Assembly: GCF_016862195.1 (NCBI RefSeq)
Contig: NZ_BOMM01000057.1
Span: 62,001 to 126,000, forward strand
From: Paractinoplanes ferrugineus
GTDB lineage: Bacteria; Actinomycetota; Actinomycetes; Mycobacteriales; Micromonosporaceae
DNA length: 64,000 bases
Reading direction: 5' to 3'
Of this stretch, positions 1-8,102 are shown one piece after another (the first letter of the stretch is position 1; the number at the start of each line of letters is the position of its first letter). A model generated the notes under the pieces. It was not told the origin of the DNA. It searched no databases and saw nothing but the letters and a program-made list of their open reading frames with translations. Both the position numbers and the translations under genes were made by a program.

Positions 1-463
1 CAACTCGGCGCTCGGCCTCATCCTCCGCCTGTTCGCGATCGCCCTGCCCGGCGTCATCGTCTTCGCCACCACCGACCCGACCGACCTGGCCGACGCGCTC
101 GTGCAGAACGCCAAGGCGCCGGCCCGGTTCGCGATCGGGGCGCTGGCCGCGTTCCGGCTGCTGCCACTACTCGGCGCCGAATGGCAGATGCTCACCCTGG
201 CCCGCCGGGCGCGCGGCGTCGACACCGGCGTGCGCGGCTTCCCGGCCACCGCGTTCGCCCTGCTGGTGGGGGCCCTGCGGCGGGGCACCCGGCTGGCGGT
301 GGCGATGGACGCGCGCGGGTTCGACTCGGGGGTGCCCCGCACCTACGCCCGGCGGCAGGTCTTCACCCGGGCGGACGTCGCGCTCATGGCCGGCGCGATC
401 GGGCTGGCCGCGCTGATCCTCGGCACCACGATCACCCTCGGCCTTTTCCGATCCATCATCTAG
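1..463 (+). CDS. Energy-coupling factor transporter transmembrane protein EcfT (5' truncated by window edge)
   Basis: This is the C-terminal part of an EcfT/CbiQ-family membrane subunit. In ECF-type vitamin and metal-ion importers this subunit couples the two ATPases to the substrate-binding S component. The reading frame is open from base 2 to the TAG at 461-463 and gives about 153 residues. Two Ala-Arg-Gly coupling motifs are visible (RARGV and DARGF), spaced as in this family, and a hydrophobic segment lies near each end (ALGLILRLFAIALPGVIV and ALMAGAIGLAALILG). Its ATPase and S partners would lie to the left of the window, so the substrate cannot be read. Its 3' end is tandemly duplicated. 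Confidence 0.85.
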   Translation, partial: NSALGLILRLFAIALPGVIVFATTDPTDLADALVQNAKAPARFAIGALAAFRLLPLLGAEWQMLTLARRARGVDTGVRGFPATAFALLVGALRRGTRLAVAMDARGFDSGVPRTYARRQVFTRADVALMAGAIGLAALILGTTITLGLFRSII

Positions 464-487
464 TGCGGGTCCATCATCTAGTACGGG
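452..487. repeat. 18-bp tandem duplication across the EcfT stop codon
   Basis: Two copies of an 18-bp unit (TCCATCATCTAGTGCGGG and a one-mismatch copy) lie at 452-469 and 470-487. The first contains the TAG stop of the EcfT gene. The second supplies the stop codon (TCA on the plus strand, 474-476) of the convergent aldo/keto reductase gene. Confidence 0.9.
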
Positions 488-1430
488 CGGTGCCGTGTGC
501 CGCGAACGACGTACGGTCGCCCCGCCACGCCTCGCGTGGAACCAGGTCGTCCGGCGCGATCCGCAGCCCGGCCGCCGCGACGTTCTCGGCCAGGCGCGAC
601 CGGTTGCGGGTGCCGGGAATCGGGACGACGTCGTCGCCCCGGGCCAGCAGCCACGCGAGTGCCAGCTGACCGGGTGTCACCCCGTACACCGTCGCCTTGC
701 TCTTCAGAATTTCGACGAGATCGAGGTTGGCGGTCAGGTGCGCATCATTGAAGCGGGGGTCGTCCCGGCGGAAATCGCCCGCCGGGAACGGTCCCCGCGG
801 CAGGGCTCCGGTGAGCAGACCACGACCGAGCGGACTGTACGGGACCAGGCCGATGCCCAGCTCGCGCGCGGCCGGCACCACGTCGTCCTCCGGTTCCCGC
901 CAGGCCAGCGACCACTCGAACTCGACGGCCGCGATCGGATGCGCCGCGGCCGCCTGCGCCAACTGCGCCGGGTTGACCTCGCAGACCCCGAGGTGGCGCA
1001 CCTTCCCGGCGGTGACCAACTCGGCCATGGCGGCGACGGTCTCCCCGATCGGCACCATCGGGTCGACCCGATGCAGGTAGTAGAGGTCGATGACGTCGAC
1101 GCCGAGCCGCCGCAGGGACGCGTCGCAGTAGCCGCGCACGTTCTCCGGCCGCCCGTCGATCCGCACCCCGTCGTCATCGCGCACGATGCCGAACTTGGTG
1201 GCCAGCACGACGTCGTCGCGCCGCCCGGCGATCGCCCGGCCGACCAGCCGCTCGTTGTGTCCCTGGCGGTAGCTCATCGCGGTGTCGATCATGGTGATGC
1301 CGTGGTCGAGCGCGTCCCGGATGACGCCGATCGACGTGTCGTCGTCGGCCGGCCCGTACGCCTGGGAGAACCCCATGCAGCCGAGCCCGATCGCGGAGGT
1401 GGTGAGGTCGCCGAGCTTTCGCTGTTCCAT
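474..1430 (-). CDS. Aldo/keto reductase
   Basis: This is an NADPH-dependent aldo/keto reductase of 318 residues, a normal family length, presumably reducing aldehydes or ketones in the cytosol. The catalytic tetrad is visible: Asp49 (IDTA), Tyr54, Lys79 (LATKFG) and His120 (YYLHRVD). The C-terminal cofactor signature PIPGTRNRSRLAENV is present. The start is the ATG at 1430 (MEQRKLGDL), where family homology begins; the frame is open further upstream, but that stretch overlaps the divergent regulator gene. The gene diverges from a LysR gene with 70 bp between them, the usual layout of a LysR regulator and its target. The substrate is unknown. Confidence 0.88.
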   Translation of the reverse strand: MEQRKLGDLTTSAIGLGCMGFSQAYGPADDDTSIGVIRDALDHGITMIDTAMSYRQGHNERLVGRAIAGRRDDVVLATKFGIVRDDDGVRIDGRPENVRGYCDASLRRLGVDVIDLYYLHRVDPMVPIGETVAAMAELVTAGKVRHLGVCEVNPAQLAQAAAAHPIAAVEFEWSLAWREPEDDVVPAARELGIGLVPYSPLGRGLLTGALPRGPFPAGDFRRDDPRFNDAHLTANLDLVEILKSKATVYGVTPGQLALAWLLARGDDVVPIPGTRNRSRLAENVAAAGLRIAPDDLVPREAWRGDRTSFAAHGTARTR

Positions 1431-1500
1431 GCGTTCAGCGTCGATCGGCGGCGCTGATAAGTCCAAGACGGAGTTGCGCTGCCATTCATCTGCTTTCAAG

Positions 1501-2388
1501 ATGAGTGGCGTGGAGCTGCGGCAGCTGCGGTACTTCGAGGCGGTGGCCCGGCTCGGCAGCTTCACCCGGGCGGCCGAACAACTGCACGTCGCCCAGTCGG
1601 CGGTGTCGGCGCAGGTCCGTGCGCTCGAGTCCACCTTGAAGGTCGAGCTGCTCACCCGGACCACCCGGCGGGTCGCCCTCACCGAGGCCGGTGAGCTGTT
1701 CCTGGCCCGATGCCGGCGGGTGCTCGACGAACTCGACAGCGCCCGCGACGACCTGGCCGACCTCGCCGCCGTGCTGACCGGCCGGGTCGCGGTCGGCGCG
1801 ACCGCGGTCGTCGGCGGCTACGACCTGCCCGGCGCGCTGGCCCGCTTTCACACCCGCTTCCCCGGTGTGACGCTGAACCTGCGCTCGGGGCTGATCGCGG
1901 AACTGCTCACCGACCTGGACGAAGGCGTCGTCGATCTGGTGGTCGGCCCCGTCCACACCGACCTGCCGTCCCGCTTCTCCGCGCACCGCATAGCGCAGGA
2001 GCGGGTCGTGCTGATCGTTCCGCCGGCGCACCGGCTCGCCCGCGGGAAGGGCCCGGTGCCGCTCGACGACCTACGCGACGAGCCGTTCGTCTGTCTGCCG
2101 GCCGGCAGTGGCCTGCGCTCGATCCTCGACGAGGCGGCCCCGTTCCCGCCACGGGTGCCGTTCGAGACGCATTCGCCGGCGAGCATCCGCGATCTGGTCG
2201 CGGCCGGACTCGGGGTGGCGCTGCTGGCCGGCACGGCCGCCGAAGCCCCGGGCGCGGGCGTCGTGATCCGTCAGTTGCAGCCGGCGCCGGCGCACCCGGA
2301 GATCGGCGTCATCCACCACCGCGACCATCGGATGTCCGCGGCCGCGCGGGCATGCCGCAGTCAGCTCACCGAGCTCGGCGCCGGCTGA
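1501..2388 (+). CDS. LysR-family transcriptional regulator
   Basis: This is a 295-residue LysR-type regulator. The N-terminal winged helix-turn-helix (about residues 4-63; ELRQLRYFEAVARLGSFTRA, then AEQLHVAQSAVSAQVR) is followed by the periplasmic-binding-protein-like effector domain, with the usual GRVAVGAT start near residue 95. ATG 1501 is chosen because the HTH starts directly after it. It diverges from the aldo/keto reductase gene at 474-1430, so LysR-type control of that gene from the shared 70-bp region is the simplest reading. The inducer is unknown. The last nine bases including the stop codon are tandemly duplicated (2381-2398). Confidence 0.9.
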   Translation: MSGVELRQLRYFEAVARLGSFTRAAEQLHVAQSAVSAQVRALESTLKVELLTRTTRRVALTEAGELFLARCRRVLDELDSARDDLADLAAVLTGRVAVGATAVVGGYDLPGALARFHTRFPGVTLNLRSGLIAELLTDLDEGVVDLVVGPVHTDLPSRFSAHRIAQERVVLIVPPAHRLARGKGPVPLDDLRDEPFVCLPAGSGLRSILDEAAPFPPRVPFETHSPASIRDLVAAGLGVALLAGTAAEAPGAGVVIRQLQPAPAHPEIGVIHHRDHRMSAAARACRSQLTELGAG

Positions 2389-2398
2389 ACCGGCTGAA
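2381..2398. repeat. 9-bp tandem duplication across the LysR stop codon
   Basis: CCGGCTGAA occurs at 2381-2389 and again directly at 2390-2398. The first copy contains the TGA stop (2386-2388). Confidence 0.8.
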
Positions 2399-2416
2399 GT
2401 CCACCACCGGGTCCGC

Positions 2417-3778
2417 TCATCGGCGGCGGTGGAAGATGTTGCGAAGGGGTCTTCGTGACGGATCGATACTCGCGGGCGGCAGGAATTCCGGGTTGCCGTC
2501 CTCGGCGATCCGCACCTGCCAGTCGGTGTGGTGTATGACCCCGTGGTGGTACCGGCAGAGCAGGCAGGCGTTGGACAGCGCCGTGGGTCCGCCGTCGGCC
2601 CACGGCTTGATGTGGTGTCCGTCCGTCCACCTCGCGGGCCGGTCACAGGACGGGAAGGCGCATCCTCGGTCGCGGAGGATCATCGCCCGGCGGATCGCAC
2701 CGGTGAACGGGCGTTTGGCCCGCCCTATGTCGAGGACCTGCCCGTCGGTGCCGAGCACCGACGGAATGATCTGGGCGTCGCAGGCGAGCATTCGCGCCTC
2801 GGCGGCGCTGATCGGCGCGTCGGTGTCCAGCAACCCGCCGCGGCTCGGCTGTCGTCCGCCCGCTCGCCCGGGCCCCGGCTCGCGCGCTGGCCCCTGCGCC
2901 GGCCCCTGCGCCGGCCCCTGCGCCGGTTCGGTCCGGAGGTCGTCGATGGGAATGGTCACCACCACCTGTGCCGCGTCGCCGCCGGAGACCGGCAGTTCAC
3001 CGTCACGCAGGACGCGGTTGCAGATGTCGACCAGGGCGTCGGCACGCCGCTGCATCGGAGTGCGTTTCGGCTCGCCTTCGATCTCGGCGTCGCGGCCGGG
3101 ACGGCACAGCGGGTCCAGGGCGGCGTTGACGGCCGCCGCTGCGGCCTCACCCAGCCATCCCGACAAGCGGACGAGGCCGTCGCCGCGCGGGCTGAGGCTG
3201 AATCCGCGCATCCGGCGGGCCCGTTCCTCCTGCCGTTTCAAGGCTTCGGCGTCGTGCCGGTCGGCTGCCTCCGGGTCCACGTGGGCCAGGATCCGGGCGC
3301 CGATCCTGGCGAGCGGCAGGGGGTCGAACCGGGCGGCGTAGGAGATCAGCAGGGACTCGGACTTCTCCTTGGCGTCGGCGCTCGTGTCGGAGGGCAGTTC
3401 GGTCACCGCGTCGCCGATCACTGTCGCCTGCTCGGTGGAGACCTCGCCGACGCTGACGGCGACGTCGAGCGCCGGGTAGTCGCGCAGCACGGCAGCGAGT
3501 TTCGCGAGCCGGCGGCCTTCCCACATGCTCGTGCGGATCCGCTGGCGCAGCCACACGGGGGTGTTCGAGGCGGCTTCCTTCTTCGGCAGGCCGCGGGCTT
3601 CCGCCTCGCTGATCAGGTTCGCCACGACCCCCAGCGACTGCTGGGCGCATGCCCAGGCCTGCAGCAGCGCGTCACCGACCTGGGCGTCGGAGGATGACCA
3701 CACCGGGACGTCGGCGCACTCGGCGAGCGCGCCACGGACCTGAGCCAACCCCTCCAACACCCGGACAGGCTTGCACAC
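2417..3778 (-). CDS. DUF222 / HNH endonuclease domain protein (13E12-repeat family)
   Basis: This belongs to the DUF222-HNH family that is abundant in actinobacteria and whose cellular role is unsettled. The N-terminal DUF222 region begins VRVLEGLAQVRGALAECADV. A C-terminal HNH nuclease motif is clear: CAFPSCDRPARWTDGHHI, then the HNH-type Asn and His in ALSNACLLCRYHHGVIHH. Between them is a Pro/Gly-rich linker encoded by three 12-bp repeats (2890-2925). The frame is open to 3904, but that part runs through a 20-bp tandem repeat whose period is not a multiple of three, so it is probably not coding. A GTG at 3778 or 3760 is more likely; neither has a strong ribosome binding site. The gene lies downstream of the MTHFR-like gene. 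Confidence 0.8.
   Translation of the reverse strand: MCKPVRVLEGLAQVRGALAECADVPVWSSSDAQVGDALLQAWACAQQSLGVVANLISEAEARGLPKKEAASNTPVWLRQRIRTSMWEGRRLAKLAAVLRDYPALDVAVSVGEVSTEQATVIGDAVTELPSDTSADAKEKSESLLISYAARFDPLPLARIGARILAHVDPEAADRHDAEALKRQEERARRMRGFSLSPRGDGLVRLSGWLGEAAAAAVNAALDPLCRPGRDAEIEGEPKRTPMQRRADALVDICNRVLRDGELPVSGGDAAQVVVTIPIDDLRTEPAQGPAQGPAQGPAREPGPGRAGGRQPSRGGLLDTDAPISAAEARMLACDAQIIPSVLGTDGQVLDIGRAKRPFTGAIRRAMILRDRGCAFPSCDRPARWTDGHHIKPWADGGPTALSNACLLCRYHHGVIHHTDWQVRIAEDGNPEFLPPASIDPSRRPLRNIFHRRR
2890..2925. repeat. Three 12-bp in-frame repeats inside the HNH gene
   Basis: The unit GCCCCTGCGCCG occurs three times in direct succession and encodes Ala-Gln-Gly-Pro repeats in the linker between the DUF222 and HNH parts. 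The exact period keeps the frame intact. Confidence 0.85.
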
Positions 3779-3820
3779 CCCGAGGCCCCGGGAAGAGCCA
3801 ACTTTCCCGCCTGTGGATAA

Positions 3821-3940
3821 CCACTGCCGGGCCGGCACAACCACGGCCGGGCCGGCACAACCACGGCCGGGCCGGCACAACCACGGCCGGGCCGGCACAA
3901 CCACTGCCGAGCCGGCATCACTACGGCCGGGCCGGTCCGA
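3821..3940. repeat. Minisatellite: six 20-bp tandem units
   Basis: Six units of 20 bp (consensus CCACGGCCGGGCCGGCACAA) run from 3821 to 3940. The three at 3841-3900 are identical and the outer units diverge. The last unit (3921-3940) contains the final codons and TAG of the MTHFR-like gene, so the array looks like an expansion of that gene's 3' end into the space before the HNH gene. There are no spacers, so it is not a CRISPR array. Confidence 0.9.
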
Positions 3941-4847
3941 GCAGGCGTCCGAGTTCCTCGGCGAGGGTGACGGCGGCTTCGATCTCGGCCTTGCGGATCG
4001 ACACCGACTCGACGTGGAAGCCGTACGGCATGCCGAGGTGTTCGCAGTAGGCGCGCAAGTCCTTGGCGAGGGCGAGCACCTCGCGGTAGGACTCGGCGAG
4101 CGGGTCGTCGGCGTGGGTCAGGCAGTTGTCGAGCCAGCGTGGCACGTCGACGCCCAGCCATTTGAGGAAGGCCAGCGTCTTGGCGGAACCGCAGAGCGAG
4201 AGCGTGAAGATCACCGGCCGGGGTTGTACGCCACCGGCGCGGCAGGTGTAGAAGTAGTCGGAGACCAGGTTCTTCGTCTCGCCGGCGTCGTAGATCACCT
4301 GGGAGATGAAGAAGTCGCAGCCACGGTCCTGTTTGGTGAGCATGCGCAGGTGTTCCTCGCCGCCCCGGGCGTGACGTTCGGGGATGACGACCGCGCCCAT
4401 CGAGAGCTCCGGGCGTACCTCGGCTCGTAATGCCTGCGCCCGGCGCAGGTCGGTCCGCACCGGCTTGTCCCCCGAGGAGGCTCCGACGAAGACGCTCAGC
4501 ACGCGGTCGGGGTCGGCGGTGGACATCCAGGACCGCAGGTCGTCCTCGGCGTATTTCCCGACGCAGCGGTAGACCACCACCGGGCGCCGCCAGTCACCGA
4601 GGTGGGACACGAACTCGGCGGGGTCCATCGTCGGGAGGTAGGGGAACGGCCGTTCGCCCTCGACGCGGTCGGACTCGTCGTCGATGTCGTACAGGAGCAA
4701 GCCGTCGAGGTCGAGGCCGCTCAAGCGGCCGATCGTGACCGCGGCGATCTCCCTGACCTTCTCGGGGGTGGCGCTGCGGCGCGGCGGGGTGATGCCGAAG
4801 AGCAACACCCCGCCGCGCGCCTGCGCCAGCTTGGAATGCAGAGTCAC
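3921..4847 (-). CDS. Methylenetetrahydrofolate reductase-like TIM-barrel protein
   Basis: This 308-residue protein resembles the MTHFR family, which reduces 5,10-methylene-THF to 5-methyl-THF for methionine synthesis. Visible features are the start VLLFGITPPR, the middle HARGGEEHLRMLTKQDRGCD, and FFISQVIYDAGETKNLVSDY, the equivalent of the family's GADFIITQ barrel strand. The C-terminal half is unlike canonical MetF, so it may be a non-canonical reductase or a relative with another C1 substrate. The start is GTG 4847. It lies 28 bp after the hypothetical gene at 4876-5376, probably in the same operon. The 3' end is embedded in a 20-bp repeat array. Confidence 0.6.
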   Translation of the reverse strand: MTLHSKLAQARGGVLLFGITPPRRSATPEKVREIAAVTIGRLSGLDLDGLLLYDIDDESDRVEGERPFPYLPTMDPAEFVSHLGDWRRPVVVYRCVGKYAEDDLRSWMSTADPDRVLSVFVGASSGDKPVRTDLRRAQALRAEVRPELSMGAVVIPERHARGGEEHLRMLTKQDRGCDFFISQVIYDAGETKNLVSDYFYTCRAGGVQPRPVIFTLSLCGSAKTLAFLKWLGVDVPRWLDNCLTHADDPLAESYREVLALAKDLRAYCEHLGMPYGFHVESVSIRKAEIEAAVTLAEELGRLLGPARP

Positions 4848-4875
4848 CGACTCAGGGTAGGGGCCGGCGGGTAGG

Positions 4876-5376
4876 TCAGTGGCCCGCGCAGCAGGGAGTG
4901 GGAGTGCTCGTCTCGAACGGGACGAGCACTCCCCCGGCCGCCGGGGTGGTGGTGAGGACGAGTTCGCCCGCCCGGAACTGCGGGCGGACGAACTCGCGGG
5001 TGTCGACCGGGGCGTCGTCCGCGGCCGCGCCGGAGCCGAGCACCTCGACGCGGTCGATCGCGCTCAGTTCCTTGATCCGCGCGACGGTCAGGGTGCCGAT
5101 CAGCTTCTCCACGCCGGGGAAGACGACCGCGCGGCCGCATTCGCCGTCGGCCGCCGCGGTGGCCGCTTCCCGCAGCTCCGGCGCGGTCGGCGGCACCGGG
5201 CCGGACGTGGTGAGGCTGATCGCCACGTGCCGCACCGGGACCGGGACCAGGTGGGTGCAGGCCAGCCGCGGACGGTCGGCCAGCCCGAGGATCCAGTGGT
5301 CGGCCTCGGCCAGGGTGCGGTGGCCGAGGCTGACCCCGGTGGTCGTCGAGGAGGACACCGAGCGGTACAGCGTCAC
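4876..5376 (-). CDS. Conserved hypothetical protein ending in a Cys-Cys motif
   Basis: This is a 166-residue protein that I do not recognise. Its start is taken as GTG 5376, which overlaps the stop of the upstream PHP-domain gene by four bases (GTGA), a sign of translational coupling. It begins VTLYRSVSSSTTTGVSLGHR and ends TPTPCCAGH. It has no signal peptide or membrane segment and is rich in Val/Thr/Ala, as expected for a beta-rich domain. The vicinal C-terminal cysteines next to a histidine could bind metal, but that is only inference. The tight linkage suggests a role together with the PHP protein or the MTHFR-like enzyme. Confidence 0.65.
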   Translation of the reverse strand: MTLYRSVSSSTTTGVSLGHRTLAEADHWILGLADRPRLACTHLVPVPVRHVAISLTTSGPVPPTAPELREAATAAADGECGRAVVFPGVEKLIGTLTVARIKELSAIDRVEVLGSGAAADDAPVDTREFVRPQFRAGELVLTTTPAAGGVLVPFETSTPTPCCAGH

Positions 5377-7085
5377 TTCGGCAGAACCCAGATCGGGTTG
5401 GTGTAGAACCACAGGTCGCCCCACGGGTCGGCGTCGCCGACGACATCCAGTTCCGGACCGTACGGGTCGACACCCGGCCCCATCAGGCCGGGCTGGGTGC
5501 GGTTGCCGTCGGTGCCGCGAAGGCGCACGTAGAACGGCTTGTCGAGGCGGCCGAACGAGTAGGTCACCGAGACGGTCCGGGCTCCGGCGTTGACCTCGTA
5601 CGACTTGACGACCTTGGTGTCGGGCGCCTTGAAGGTGTCCTTGTCGGCGACCGGTCCGGTCACGGTTCCGACGATCACATCGACCCGCTTGAGTACGGGC
5701 ACGAACGCCGCGAAGTTGGGCACGTCCTGCAGGTCGATGTCGAGGGTCAGCTCGGTGCTGGTGCCGCGCCGGACCTGGACGACGCCGCCGAGCGGGGTGC
5801 CGGTGTTCCAGCGGCGGTCGCCGGCGACCCGGACCCGGGCGTCGAGGCCCTTGATCAGGCGGCCGTGGTCGACCCAGACCCGGCCGGCCCGCAGCCCGTC
5901 CATGACGGCTTTGTACGAGAACGAGCCCGCACCCACGTTCGTCCGGCCGTAGTAGCCGGGCCAGAAGTCACCGGCTGTGGTCAGCGTCTTGCCGCTGTAG
6001 ACCGGGTCGTTGTATTTGCCGTTGGTGGCGAAGTCACTGCCGGGGCCCCGCTCGGACTGGTCCAGGTAGTTGACGTGGGAGTCCGAGTTGACCGTGATCC
6101 ACCAGGCTTTGCCCTCGGCGAGCAGGCTGTCCCAGAGGCCGCCGACGGTGGCGGTCATCCAGTCGAAGCCACCCCAGGTGCGGTAGCTCTCCAGCGGGTA
6201 ACCGGCGTACGACGCGGCCGACGGGCTGTTGTCGTAGTAGCCACGGGCGCCGCCACGGCCGTACGCGGCCGGGATGCCGGCGGCCTGGTGGCCGGGCGCC
6301 CCCTCGAAGCCGATGGCCACGCTCGGGTCGGCGTCGCGCCAGTTGCGGATCTCGTGCGGCGAGTCGATGCCACGGCGGGCCGGGTGGTTCGCGAGGAACA
6401 GTGCCCCGTCGACCTTGCGCGCCTTGACCTGGGCGGCGAGGAATTTGATGCCGGCGATCGCGGTCGCCTCATTCTGCGCCTCGGTGTTGGTGGCGGGCTG
6501 CTGTGAGCCGTCGTAGGTCTGCTCGAACTGCTTGAGCACCGCCACCTCGTTCTTGCCCGGGTGCACGAACACGGTGGCGTGCTCGGCGGCCGGGATGTTC
6601 CATTCCAGACCTTGGAAGGTGAGTAGCCCCTTGAGTTCCTCGCGGGTCTTGCGGATGTCCGGGTTGACCTTCTCCACCCCGATCTTGGCGTGTTCGTTGC
6701 TGCCGTGGTCGGTGATGACGAGCCAGTCCAGGCCGTACGCGTGACCGTGTTTGGCCTGGTCGAGCACTCGGTACTGGGCGTCGGAGCTGTACTGGGTGTG
6801 GATGTGGTGGTCGCCGGCGAGCCATTGGAATCCGCCCTTGTCGCGGCCACCACCGACCGGTCCGTGGCTGTGCGACAGGCCGGCGGCCTCGGCGGCACCG
6901 GGCGCGGCGAGCACGGAGGCGGCCGCCCCGGCGCCGAGCAGGCCGGCCCCGCGCAGGAAGCCGCGGCGGGACACGTCGGACGGCGACAGCTCGCTGTCCG
7001 GGATGCTCAGGTCCATGGCCGGCGACACGGCTGCGCCGGTGGCCTCGTGGGTGTGGTCGTGCTCGTGGTCGTGGCCGTGACCCAT
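5373..7085 (-). CDS. Tat-exported PHP-domain phosphoesterase-like protein
   Basis: This is a 570-residue secreted protein with a PHP (polymerase and histidinol phosphatase) metal-binding domain. The first metal motif is DHHIHTQYSSDAQY near residue 100, followed by LVITDHGSNEHAKIG and later WITVNSDSHVNY, giving the histidine set of a trinuclear phosphoesterase. The Tat signal is SRRGFLRGAGLLGAGAAASV around residues 40-60. Unusually, it is preceded by about 35 residues that include a His-rich stretch (GHGHDHEHDHTHE). Start ATG 7085 is chosen because it begins that stretch; the frame is open upstream. A C-terminal beta-rich region follows. Its stop overlaps the next gene by four bases. The substrate is unknown. 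Confidence 0.82.
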   Translation of the reverse strand: MGHGHDHEHDHTHEATGAAVSPAMDLSIPDSELSPSDVSRRGFLRGAGLLGAGAAASVLAAPGAAEAAGLSHSHGPVGGGRDKGGFQWLAGDHHIHTQYSSDAQYRVLDQAKHGHAYGLDWLVITDHGSNEHAKIGVEKVNPDIRKTREELKGLLTFQGLEWNIPAAEHATVFVHPGKNEVAVLKQFEQTYDGSQQPATNTEAQNEATAIAGIKFLAAQVKARKVDGALFLANHPARRGIDSPHEIRNWRDADPSVAIGFEGAPGHQAAGIPAAYGRGGARGYYDNSPSAASYAGYPLESYRTWGGFDWMTATVGGLWDSLLAEGKAWWITVNSDSHVNYLDQSERGPGSDFATNGKYNDPVYSGKTLTTAGDFWPGYYGRTNVGAGSFSYKAVMDGLRAGRVWVDHGRLIKGLDARVRVAGDRRWNTGTPLGGVVQVRRGTSTELTLDIDLQDVPNFAAFVPVLKRVDVIVGTVTGPVADKDTFKAPDTKVVKSYEVNAGARTVSVTYSFGRLDKPFYVRLRGTDGNRTQPGLMGPGVDPYGPELDVVGDADPWGDLWFYTNPIWVLPK

Positions 7086-7196
7086 TCGTATTGCTCCCGA
7101 CGAAAGTTCGACATGTGCGCTACCGGCGCTACGTTCGCGGGAGGACCTCAACGGCCGTTGTCGATCCAGTGTCCGGACGGCGAACAGGTCTTGTTA

Positions 7197-8093
7197 TCAG
7201 GAGTTCCGGAGGGCCGCCAGGTCCTGGTCGGTCAGGCGCAGGGCGGCGGCCGCGACGTTGGCCTCGAGGTGCCGCACACTGCCGGTGCCGGGGATGGCGA
7301 GCACGTGGTCGCCCTGGTGCAGTGTCCACGCCAGCCGGACCTGGGGTCCGCTGACGCCGTGCCGGGCGGCGACCGCCTCGACGGCCGCGTCGTGGTCCGC
7401 GCTCGCCCCGTTCTCCCGTCCCGTTCCCGCGATGGCGAAGAACGGCACGAAGGCGATTCCCCGTTCGCCGCACACCCGCAGCATTTCGGCGTTGTTCGGG
7501 AGATCGATGGCAAAACTGTTCTGTACGCACACGACGGGCGCCACAGTCGACGCCTCGTCGAGTTGTTCCATGCTCACGGTCGACAACCCGAGGTGCCGGA
7601 TGAGCCCTTCGGCGCGCATGTCGGCGAGCGCCGCGAACCGTTCCGCGATGGCGTCCTTGGATCGGAAGACCCGCAGATTGACCAGGTCGAGCCGGTCCAC
7701 CCGGAGCCGCCGCAGATTCTCCTCGACCTGATACCGCAGCTCCGCCGTCGTGCGGGCCTCACCCCACTGCCCATCGGGCAGGATTCCGGGCCCCACCTTG
7801 GTGGCGAGGAAAAGACCTTCCGGGTACGGGGTGAGCGCGCGCCGGATGAGCTCGGTCGCATATCGGGCGGGCCCGTCGTGGCCGTCCAGAATCCCGCCGG
7901 GCGAGAAGTAGAAGGCCGCGGTGTCGAGGTGATCGACGCCGAGTTCGACAGCCCGCCGGAGCACTCGCACTGCCGTCTCCGGGTCCGGGTCGACGGTGAG
8001 CCGCATGGACCCGAACCCCATCCGCCGCACCTGTTGGTCCCCGAGCACCCATGTGCCGGCCGCCGCAGCGGCCGTTTTCTCCCCGTTGAGCAT
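7197..8093 (-). CDS. Aldo/keto reductase (second copy)
   Basis: This is a 298-residue aldo/keto reductase of a different subgroup from the one at 474-1430. Asp57 (HLDTA), Tyr62 and Lys99 (LATKVG) of the tetrad are visible. At the usual His position the sequence reads DLVNLRV, so the histidine is replaced by Asn. The C-terminal cofactor signature AIPGTGSVRHLEANV is present. It begins nine bases after the stop of the TetR gene, so the two form an operon, and TetR probably represses it together with itself. The likely role is detoxifying reduction of a carbonyl compound; the substrate is unknown. Confidence 0.85.
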   Translation of the reverse strand: MLNGEKTAAAAAGTWVLGDQQVRRMGFGSMRLTVDPDPETAVRVLRRAVELGVDHLDTAAFYFSPGGILDGHDGPARYATELIRRALTPYPEGLFLATKVGPGILPDGQWGEARTTAELRYQVEENLRRLRVDRLDLVNLRVFRSKDAIAERFAALADMRAEGLIRHLGLSTVSMEQLDEASTVAPVVCVQNSFAIDLPNNAEMLRVCGERGIAFVPFFAIAGTGRENGASADHDAAVEAVAARHGVSGPQVRLAWTLHQGDHVLAIPGTGSVRHLEANVAAAALRLTDQDLAALRNS

Positions 8094-8102
8094 CGGCGAA
8101 CC

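Noticed and set aside
1710..3341. Long plus-strand open frame of 543 codons
   Set aside because: It runs over the LysR gene and the antisense of the HNH gene, is Arg/Pro-rich and has no domain; an artefact of high GC.
3821..3940. CRISPR array
   Set aside because: Units are directly adjacent without spacers and no cas gene is present; it is a minisatellite.
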